Below, in pieces: positions 8,593 to 14,288 of a stretch of DNA of 22,879 nt. The notes under the pieces were generated by a model. That model made no database searches, was not told the origin of the DNA, and saw only the letters and a list, made by a program, of their open reading frames with translations. How positions within the stretch are numbered: position 1 is the first letter of the stretch; every line of letters starts with the position of its first letter. The stretch comes from Oscillospiraceae bacterium. Lineage in GTDB: Bacteria > Bacillota > Clostridia > Oscillospirales > UBA929. The translations under genes and the position numbers were made by a program. Location: NCBI GenBank assembly GCA_031271325.1, contig JAISVY010000078.1, forward strand, positions 1-22,879. The letters run 5' to 3'.

Positions 8593-8621
8593 TTGACGGC
8601 TCGTTTCGTGTGTGGTATAAT
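8593..8621 (+). promoter_or_regulatory. Near-consensus sigma-A promoter with extended -10
   Basis: TTGACG (8593-8598), exactly 17 bases, then TATAAT (8616-8621), with TG one base upstream of the -10 (8613-8614). This is the strongest promoter by eye in the window. It should drive the small exported protein, DUF1538, the PII-like gene and possibly mnmA. Confidence 0.85.
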
Positions 8622-8654
8622 TTTCTCAGGATTTTTGCGGAAGGAGGGAGCGGA

Positions 8655-9050
8655 ATGTGTATAAAACGCTGCCTTGTTCTGCTGGCGGCGGCGGTGTTCC
8701 TCTGCCTGCTCCTGTGCCCGCATGACAACGCCGAATCCCTTTCCGGCGCAAACGCGCACCGCGCCGGCGCGTGGTTTGCTTACGGTCTGCTTTCGTATAC
8801 GCCGCAAACAGGGCAGATACAACCGCCTGACAGCGCTGTGGGGGCTGCGCCCGAACCCCCGCTTCTGCCGTTGATCCCGCTGATTCCGCTCGTCCTTTTG
8901 ATGAAGGGCGTTTATATACCGCACCGAAAAAACCTCTTTCTCGCGCTGTCGCTTGGCGGCAACGCCCCTCCCGCGCTCAGCCGTGTTCAATCCATCGGCT
9001 TGGCCGAGACGGGAGGGGTTTTATGCACAACAGTCTGCTTGGAAAACTAA
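8655..9050 (+). CDS. Small exported or membrane protein, unknown function
   Basis: 131 residues from ATG 8655 behind AAGGAGGG (8641-8648), an excellent start directly downstream of the consensus promoter. The N-terminus is a signal-peptide-like segment (CIKRCLVLLAAAVFLCLLLC, residues 2-21). A second hydrophobic run with a repeated Leu-Ile-Pro pattern (PLIPLIPLVLLM) lies near residues 75-90 and is followed by a basic stretch (HRKN). I do not recognise a family. Its 3' end overlaps the DUF1538 start by 28 bases in another frame, which suggests translational coupling. It may be a leader or small partner of that membrane protein. The last ~15 residues could be incidental. Confidence 0.6.
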   Translation: MCIKRCLVLLAAAVFLCLLLCPHDNAESLSGANAHRAGAWFAYGLLSYTPQTGQIQPPDSAVGAAPEPPLLPLIPLIPLVLLMKGVYIPHRKNLFLALSLGGNAPPALSRVQSIGLAETGGVLCTTVCLEN

Positions 9051-10552
9051 AAGATAACCTTTTATCGGTGGCGCCGATATGCGCGATCGTCCTGATCCTG
9101 CATTTCACCGGCGCGGCGCGCCTGGAAGGGTTTCTGCTGGCGCGGTTTCTCGCCGGCGCGGTGATGATCGTGCTGGGGCTTGCCTTCTTTTTGATCGGTG
9201 TGGACATCGGCGTCACGCCGCTGGGCGACCGTACGGGCGAGACGCTCGCGCGCGCGAACAAGATATGGATCGCCGTGGCGGCGGGGCTGGTTCTGGGCTT
9301 TTTTATCTCGCTCGCCGAACCGGGGCTGACGGTGCTGGCCAAACAAGTCGATACGGTTACCGAAATATCCGGTACGGGTATATTGATCACCGTTTCCGTC
9401 GGGCTGGCGCTGCTGCTTGCCGTGGGATTTTTGCGCGTGATTTTCAACATACCGCTCTACAAGCTCTTGATCGGTCTGTACATCCTAATCGGAGCCGCCG
9501 CGGTGTTTACGCCGCCGGAATTTTTGGGCATCGCCTTTGACGCGTCCGGCGCGACGACCGGGATACTGGCCGTGCCGTTTATCTTGGCGCTCGCGGTCGG
9601 CACCTCATCGCTGAAGCGGGACACCAAAGCCTCGGAAAAAGACAGCTTTGGGCTGGTCGCCGTCGCGTCTACCGGCGCGATTTTGTCGGTGATGGTTCTG
9701 AGCCTGTTCTATCGCGGAACGGAGTTCGGCGGCGCGGCGGCCGGGGCGGAAACGGATGCCGGCGGCGCGGCGTTTCTCCCCTTGCTCCCCGGCATATTGT
9801 GGGATGGTTTGATCACGCTGCTGCCGCTGCTGGTGATTCTCGTCATATTGCAGATTTTTTCGTTTAAGCTGCACCGGAGGGCGTTTGTCAAGATGCTGGC
9901 CGGGTTTGTCTACGCGTATATCGGGCTGGCGCTGTTTTTCCTCGGCGTGAACGGCGGTTTTATGGAAGTCGGCAGGCAGATCGGGCAGGCGCTTTCCGAC
10001 AAAACGGCGCTGGCGCTGATCATCGGGTTTCTGATCGGGTTCGTTACGATTCTGGCGGAACCGGCGGTATATGTTTTGACGCACCAGATCGAAGACGTGA
10101 CGAGCGGGTATGTAAAACGGATCGCCGTATCGGTGCCCCTTTGCATCGGCGTGGGAATCGCGGTGCTGCTGGCGGTGCTGCGGATCCTGATTCCGGCAAT
10201 CCAGCTTTGGCATTACCTGCTGCCGGGGTATGTCATCGCCGTCGTGCTGAGCATCTTTACGCCGAAGCTGTTTGTCGGCATCGCGTTCGACGCGGGCGGC
10301 GTCGCCACCGGACCGATGACGGCGACCTTCATCTTGGCGTTCACGCAGGGCATCGCCGACGCGTCGGGCGGCGCGAACATCATTATCGAGGGGTTCGGCA
10401 TGATTTCGATGGTGGCGCTGCTGCCGATTATTACTTTGCAGGTTTTGGGGTTAATCTATAAGAGAAAAGTGGATAAGAAAGAAGCTCGCAAAACTCTTGA
10501 TTCGCCGCAGGCGAACGAACAGGAGCTTTCAGAGCGGCATGAAGAAGGTTGA
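9023..10552 (+). CDS. DUF1538 membrane protein with two tandem domains (putative transporter)
   Basis: 509 residues, with ATG 9023 after GGGAGGGG. The protein is almost entirely hydrophobic helices and is an internal duplication. SLAEPGLTVL (96-105) matches ILAEPAVYVL (343-352), and GIAFDASGATTG (169-180) matches GIAFDAGGVATG (419-430), an offset of about 250 residues. This is the DUF1538 pattern, usually found as two copies in one polypeptide. The paired, possibly inverted halves and the conserved AEP and FDAGG motifs suggest a channel or secondary carrier; no substrate is established to my knowledge. The C-terminal ~20 residues derive from a dispersed repeat (10481-10526). A PII-like gene follows five bases later. 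Confidence 0.9.
   Translation: MHNSLLGKLKDNLLSVAPICAIVLILHFTGAARLEGFLLARFLAGAVMIVLGLAFFLIGVDIGVTPLGDRTGETLARANKIWIAVAAGLVLGFFISLAEPGLTVLAKQVDTVTEISGTGILITVSVGLALLLAVGFLRVIFNIPLYKLLIGLYILIGAAAVFTPPEFLGIAFDASGATTGILAVPFILALAVGTSSLKRDTKASEKDSFGLVAVASTGAILSVMVLSLFYRGTEFGGAAAGAETDAGGAAFLPLLPGILWDGLITLLPLLVILVILQIFSFKLHRRAFVKMLAGFVYAYIGLALFFLGVNGGFMEVGRQIGQALSDKTALALIIGFLIGFVTILAEPAVYVLTHQIEDVTSGYVKRIAVSVPLCIGVGIAVLLAVLRILIPAIQLWHYLLPGYVIAVVLSIFTPKLFVGIAFDAGGVATGPMTATFILAFTQGIADASGGANIIIEGFGMISMVALLPIITLQVLGLIYKRKVDKKEARKTLDSPQANEQELSERHEEG
10481..10526 (+). repeat. Dispersed hairpin repeat, copy B, inside coding sequence
   Basis: Contains TTCGCC-gca-GGCGAA (10501-10515) flanked by GAAGCTC (10481-10487), an A-rich spacer and CGAACGA. 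This is the same order and nearly the same sequence as 200-246. The outer GAAGCTC can also pair with GAGCTTTC just downstream. It is translated as the hydrophilic tail of the DUF1538 protein. Confidence 0.65.
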
Positions 10553-10557
10553 GAAGT

Positions 10558-11223
10558 ATGGGTGAGTTTACCGCGTTCGCGGAGCTGGAACTGGCCGTCG
10601 TCATCGTGGACTTCGGGATGGGCAGCAAGGTAATGCGGGTCGCGAAGTCCAGCGGCGTGACGCTCGGGCTGGTCGCGCTGGGTACGGGGACGCTGAAGAA
10701 CCGCGTTCTTGAGTTTTTGCAGCTGGCCGACATCCGCAAAGAGGTTGTGATCATGGCTTCCGAACGCACAACGCTGAGCGCCGCGATGGAAGCGCTGAAC
10801 GAGCGCTTTCATTTCGACAAACCGTTTCACGGCATCGCGTTCACCATGCCGCTGCATTCGCTGACCGGGCTGGGAAAGCTCAATTTCAGCCATTTGAATC
10901 CGGGGGAGAGGAAGGATTGCATGTATCGCTCGATTACCGTCGTCGTTGACAGGGGAGTCGCCGACCGGGTCATGGAGGTCGCCACCAAAGCCGGAGCGCG
11001 GGGCGGCACCATCATCAAAGCCCGCAGCGCCGCCGAGGCGTACGACGACCATACGCTGTTCCACATCGACATAGAACCGGAGAAAGAGATCGTGATGATT
11101 CTCTCCGAAGCGGGGGCGGCCGATACGATCGCCGGCGCCATCCGCGAGGGGCTTGACCTCGGCGAAGAAAAGGGCGGTCTGATCCTCTGTCAGGATGTAG
11201 ACAAGACATATGGCATTAAGTAG
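10558..11223 (+). CDS. Tandem PII-like signal protein
   Basis: 221 residues from ATG 10558, with AAGAAGG at 10542-10548; a TTG at 10549 would overlap the preceding stop. The protein has two ferredoxin-like halves. Residues ~10-100 begin with ELAVVIVDFGMGSKVMRVA. Residues ~123-220 begin with YRSITVVVDRGVADRVMEVA and carry AGARGGTIIKAR (145-156) and the ending GGLILCQDVDKTYGI, as in PII (GlnB-like) proteins. The canonical T-loop modification Tyr is not evident, so it is not a standard GlnB/GlnK. PII-like proteins bind nucleotides or metabolites and regulate adjacent transporters, as GlnK does AmtB. Here the adjacent gene is DUF1538, the likely partner (inference). Confidence 0.85.
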   Translation: MGEFTAFAELELAVVIVDFGMGSKVMRVAKSSGVTLGLVALGTGTLKNRVLEFLQLADIRKEVVIMASERTTLSAAMEALNERFHFDKPFHGIAFTMPLHSLTGLGKLNFSHLNPGERKDCMYRSITVVVDRGVADRVMEVATKAGARGGTIIKARSAAEAYDDHTLFHIDIEPEKEIVMILSEAGAADTIAGAIREGLDLGEEKGGLILCQDVDKTYGIK

Positions 11224-12325
11224 CGATAACAATCAACCTGCAGGAGACGCCGCCCCCGGCGTCCCGCGGTTTTCCCGCCATGTAAGGGAGAAAGCAAACA
11301 TCATGGTCGCGATGAGCGGCGGCGTGGACAGCACCGCCGCCGCGTTTCTGCTTCTGTCGGAGGGGCACGCCTGCGCGGGCGGGACGATGGATTTGGGGTT
11401 CGGCACGAACGCGCACAAGGACGCGGAAGCCGCCGCCGCTCGGCTCGGCATCCCCTTTACCCTGTTTGACTGCGCCGAGGTTTTTTCGCGGGAGGTCGTC
11501 GCGCGCTTCACCGACGCGTACCGCGCGGGGCTTACGCCGAATCCGTGCGTGGATTGCAACCGGCTCTTAAAATTCGGTCTTCTCGCGCAAAACGCCCGGC
11601 AAGCGGGGTTTGAGCGCCTCGCGACCGGGCATTACGCGCGGACGACCTGCGCAAACGGGCGGGTATTGCTGCAAAAAGCCGCAGATATATCAAAAGATCA
11701 GAGCTATTTCCTCTACGGGCTGTCGCAGGAGCAGCTCGCATACGCCCTCTTTCCGCTCGGCGCTCTGACAAAGGCGCAAGTGCGGGAACTCGCGCGCAAA
11801 CAGGGTTTCCCCAACGCGCAAAAAGCCGAAAGCCAAGACATTTGCTTTGTGCCGGACGGCGATTACGCCGCGCTGGTGGAGCGAAGCGGCGCGTTTCCGA
11901 AGGGGCGGTTTGTGGATACGCTGGGGAACGACCTCGGAGAGCACCGGGGGATTTTTCGCTACACGGTCGGGCAGCGGCGGGGTCTTGGGATCGCGGCTCC
12001 ACACCCGCTGTACGTACGGGAGATACGCCCGGAGACGCACACGGTCGTCTTGGCGCCGGAGCGCGAGCTGTACTCGAAGTCGCTGACCGCGAACCGCATC
12101 AACCTGATCGCGGCGGACTCGCTTGACCGCCCGGAACGCTTCGCTGTGAAAATACGCTGCCGCCACAAAGAGCAGCCCGCAACCGTCACGCAGACGGGCG
12201 AAGACACGTTGCGCATCGAGTTCGACACGCCGCAGCGCGCGATCGCGCCGGGGCAAGCCGCCGTCCTTTACGACGGCGGCACGGTGATCGGCGGCGGGAC
12301 GATTACCGGTTCATTTGAACCATGA
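11210..12325 (+). CDS. mnmA: tRNA-specific 2-thiouridylase MnmA
   Basis: 371 residues from ATG 11210. The protein adenylates and thiolates U34 of tRNAs for Lys, Glu and Gln. The PP-loop SGGVDS is at 36-41. The two catalytic Cys are present: Cys116 in PNPCVDCNRLLKF and Cys212 in ESQDICFV. The middle domain has GRFVDTLGNDLGEHRGI and YTVGQRRGLGI, and the C-terminal barrel ends in GGGTI. The start is uncertain. ATG 11210 overlaps the PII-like gene by 14 bases and has a weak ribosome site. ATG 11303 (codon 32) has AAGGGAG upstream but would remove part of the first beta strand. The 25 extra residues do not look conserved, and the DNA there can form a hairpin (11246-11263). A sulfur-donor cysteine desulfurase gene is not in the window. 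Confidence 0.93.
   Translation: MALSSDNNQPAGDAAPGVPRFSRHVREKANIMVAMSGGVDSTAAAFLLLSEGHACAGGTMDLGFGTNAHKDAEAAAARLGIPFTLFDCAEVFSREVVARFTDAYRAGLTPNPCVDCNRLLKFGLLAQNARQAGFERLATGHYARTTCANGRVLLQKAADISKDQSYFLYGLSQEQLAYALFPLGALTKAQVRELARKQGFPNAQKAESQDICFVPDGDYAALVERSGAFPKGRFVDTLGNDLGEHRGIFRYTVGQRRGLGIAAPHPLYVREIRPETHTVVLAPERELYSKSLTANRINLIAADSLDRPERFAVKIRCRHKEQPATVTQTGEDTLRIEFDTPQRAIAPGQAAVLYDGGTVIGGGTITGSFEP
11246..11263 (+). other. Hairpin at the PII-like/mnmA junction
   Basis: GACGCC (11246-11251) and GGCGTC (11258-11263) with a GCCCCC loop. There is no T-run after it, so it is not a standard terminator. It lies within the doubtful N-terminal extension of mnmA and may mark an intergenic gap if the real start is 11303. 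Confidence 0.4.
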
Positions 12326-12534
12326 CAAATAGGCGCATCCCGCGCCATATATGGAGAGCAATCTACCCTTTGCTCATATTTTTGGGATTAACTCTCCTTT
12401 CTTGGCGATTCTTGGACTCCATCCCGGGCGGGTTTCTTCCGTCGGAGCTTCTTTGCGTTGTGCTCTTCTTTCTTATTTGTGTGTGTATGGATATTACTCA
12501 AGCACACCAAAGCGGCGGAATTATTAACCGATGA
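12322..12534 (+). CDS. Small two-helix membrane protein, unknown function
   Basis: 70 residues, with the ATG at 12322 overlapping the mnmA stop as ATGA. It has a basic N-terminus (NRRIPRHIW), a hydrophobic helix at ~14-28, a short Pro/Gly turn, a second helix at ~39-56, and a polar tail. I do not recognise the family. Coupling to mnmA supports translation. However, the lower GC content than its neighbours and the overlap with the convergent frame 12388-12726 leave doubt. Confidence 0.5.
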   Translation: MTNRRIPRHIWRAIYPLLIFLGLTLLSWRFLDSIPGGFLPSELLCVVLFFLICVCMDITQAHQSGGIINR

Positions 12535-12726
12535 GATAACGATATAGGTTAAACTAAAAAATCCGGGCGGCGATTCGCTTCGCCGCCCGGACTTCTTGCG
12601 GTTATACGCTTTTGGATTCGGAGACATCTTTGTCACCGGGTTCACGCCGCCCCAGCTTCCGCGCCGGGACGCGTGGTACGCCTGCTGCTCCCGCTTTGAG
12701 CGTTTTTCCAGCGGAACAAACTTCAT
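12388..12726 (-). CDS. Small basic conserved-type protein; frame runs through a terminator
   Basis: ATG at 12726 with GGGAGG (12737-12742) and its own promoter. The first ~45 residues (KFVPLEKRSKREQQAYHASR, then GSWGGVNPVTK and NPKAYNRKK) match a small Arg/Lys-rich protein type that I recall from clostridial genomes, usually about 50-60 residues; no function is known to me. The frame has no stop before or within the hairpin at 12563-12590 and continues to 12388 (112 codons) in sequence with no protein-like character. An intended stop may be the TAG just after the T6 tract, which lies one base out of frame. The true product is therefore probably ~57 residues, ending near 12555, or a nonstop product. 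Confidence 0.6.
   Translation of the reverse strand: MKFVPLEKRSKREQQAYHASRRGSWGGVNPVTKMSPNPKAYNRKKSGRRSESPPGFFSLTYIVISSVNNSAALVCLSNIHTHTNKKEEHNAKKLRRKKPARDGVQESPRKES
12556..12590 (-). terminator. Intrinsic terminator (minus strand), possibly bidirectional
   Basis: A perfect 11-bp stem (12563-12573 with 12580-12590, arms CCGGGCGGCGA/TCGCCGCCCGG) with a six-base loop is followed on the minus strand by ATTTTTTAGTTT. In the plus direction the downstream sequence ACTTCTTG is a weaker tail that may stop the mnmA transcript. On the minus strand the hairpin lies inside the open frame of the small basic protein. Confidence 0.85.
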
Positions 12727-12748
12727 GATGAAAACACCTCCCAAAGAC

Positions 12749-12777
12749 AGTATACCACGCTTTGGGGCGTTTGTCAC
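12749..12777 (-). promoter_or_regulatory. Sigma-A promoter for the small basic protein
   Basis: Minus strand GTGACA (12772-12777), 17 bases, TATACT (12749-12754), with TG one base before the -10. The start point near 12742 gives a very short leader that begins almost at the GGGAGG ribosome site. Confidence 0.7.
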
Positions 12778-12779
12778 GC

Positions 12780-13030
12780 TGCGCTGAACAATCGAAGTGA
12801 ACAGCCGCCGTAGACGTGAACGCTTGCGGCGCGGCATCCTCATGGCAATGTACAATTGACAGTTGACAATGGACAATCAGGACGCGTAGGGCGCGACGAC
12901 CCCGGCGCGCCGCCGGTTTCAACGTTCTGTGCAGGGCGCGGCATCCTTGACGCGCCGTGAACAACCCTCAGTATGCGGCATTCGCCGCCACCCCCTTCGA
13001 ACCGAAGGGGGCAACGGGGGAACGGGCAAT
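12780..13030. repeat. Repeat-rich non-coding stretch
   Basis: There is no credible gene between 12727 and 13091. The stretch holds a degenerate heptad-like run of TTGACA/ACAATTGAC units (12850-12877). GGCGCGGCATCCT occurs twice (12828-12840 and 12935-12947). Related GTGAACA(A/G)C pieces lie near 12795-12805 and 12957-12965. A GTAGGGCGCGACGACC block lies near 12886-12901. A CCCCCTTC/GAAGGGGG hairpin lies at 12991-13011. Such patchwork is typical of dispersed intergenic repeats in clostridia (from memory). The hairpin has no T-run and is not clearly a terminator for the gene ending at 13092. Confidence 0.6.
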
Positions 13031-13091
13031 TTTCAACATGCCCATAAATGGTATTTTCATAAGCGCGGGGCTGTATGCGCGCCTTCCGGTT

Positions 13092-14288
13092 TTACCGCCC
13101 GAACAATTTCCCCAACCGGTCCCAAAAACCGGACGGTTCGGGGTCCTCCGTCTCCGGGGCTTTCACGGCGGGCTTTTGGATACCGTCGGTCTTGAACACA
13201 AACTGCACGAACGCGATGTCTTGGTTCGTCTTCGAGGCGAACGAAACCGGCTCAAACCCTCCGCCGGTGTACGCTCCGATCAGTGTATCCAGCTCTGCCT
13301 GAACGCGCCCGGGGATCCCGGCGGTTTCGCCCGCCAGCGTCTCCGTGCCTGTGTGAAGCTCGGACAGCCCGTCCCGCAGGGCGGTCAGACCGCCGCTCAG
13401 TTCCGCCAACGCGCCGCCCAGCATCGGGTCGCTGGCCGCGAGAGCCGCGAGAGCCGCCGCCGCGTCCGCCAATTGAGACGCCGCGTCTTCAGACGCGCCG
13501 ACCCCGGCGCTGATCTCCCCGGCGGCACCGGAGAGTTGGGTAAAGCCGCCGAGCAGAGCGGCGGTATCGGGCTGCTCGATCTGCATCGAGAACGGCATGG
13601 CGGTGATGTCAATCCCGGGCATTTCGAAATCTGCCGCGTCGGCTGTGATTAGGATGTCCGCGTCGGTCTTTGGCAGCACGGTGAACGCGAGGACGCGGTT
13701 TTTCCCCGCTCCGGCGACCGCCGCGCCGGGCGCTTCGATATTCGAGCACTTGTCATTGCCGAGCGTGACGGTGATCTGCTGCATGTAATGCTCATAAAAC
13801 ACGCCGCCGGCGGTATTTGAAGCGCTCGTCAAGCGGATCTCCAGCTTGCCCGACTTCCCGGCGAGGTCTTCGGGAGCGATGACGGCTCCGTCCAACCGGT
13901 ACTCCGCGGTATACACCCACGGGAGGGCTGCCGGGTCGGAGAGGGTTCCCTGGTAATAAAAGTTTCCGCTCTCCGCCGGTACGGATACCGTACCGCCGCT
14001 GAGCGTGACCGGTTCAAGCCCGGTGAGGTTCACCGCTTCGGAATAATCCCCGTAGTCGGTGACCGCGCCGCCGCTTGCCAGCGTGAAATGGTTGACGATA
14101 TACGCGCTCTCCGCGCCGCCGTTCCCGGAGAGGCGGGCGTATACCACCTCGTCCTTACTCGTGACTTTCGCGGGTTCTGTCAGGCTTGCCGGTACATCCG
14201 CGCTGTCCGGCGCTTCCGCGGCGGTTGTGATTCCCGCGGCGAAGAATACGGCAAAAAGCAGCGCTAAGGCGCAAAATCTCTTTTTCAT
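13092..14288 (-). CDS. Secreted coiled-coil protein, YhgE/Pip-like, partner of the MMPL exporter
   Basis: 398 residues, with ATG 14288 overlapping the MMPL stop as ATGA. The N-terminal signal peptide (KKRFCALALLFAVFFAAGI) ends near the Ala-rich stretch at residue 24. Residues ~40-240 are a beta-rich domain (for example GKLEIRLTSAS near 147-157). Residues ~250-340 are an Ala/Leu/Gly-rich helix with the Leu-X-X-Gly spacing of YhgE/Pip proteins. The C-terminus (SGFWDRLGKLFGR) is a short amphipathic helix rather than a membrane anchor. YhgE-like proteins are commonly encoded with MMPL/RND transporters. The soluble form suggests a periplasm-equivalent adaptor that works with the neighbouring exporter (inference). 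Cargo is unknown. Confidence 0.8.
   Translation of the reverse strand: MKKRFCALALLFAVFFAAGITTAAEAPDSADVPASLTEPAKVTSKDEVVYARLSGNGGAESAYIVNHFTLASGGAVTDYGDYSEAVNLTGLEPVTLSGGTVSVPAESGNFYYQGTLSDPAALPWVYTAEYRLDGAVIAPEDLAGKSGKLEIRLTSASNTAGGVFYEHYMQQITVTLGNDKCSNIEAPGAAVAGAGKNRVLAFTVLPKTDADILITADAADFEMPGIDITAMPFSMQIEQPDTAALLGGFTQLSGAAGEISAGVGASEDAASQLADAAAALAALAASDPMLGGALAELSGGLTALRDGLSELHTGTETLAGETAGIPGRVQAELDTLIGAYTGGGFEPVSFASKTNQDIAFVQFVFKTDGIQKPAVKAPETEDPEPSGFWDRLGKLFGR

Noticed and set aside
12850..12877. Run of TTGACA-like units as tandem promoters or a CRISPR-like array
   Set aside because: The units are only ~7 bases, degenerate, and without spacers or paired -10 elements; they fit a common clostridial intergenic repeat better.
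12957..13652. 231-codon plus-strand frame opposite the YhgE-like gene
   Set aside because: The composition is that of an antisense shadow, and the start lies in the repeat block without a ribosome site.
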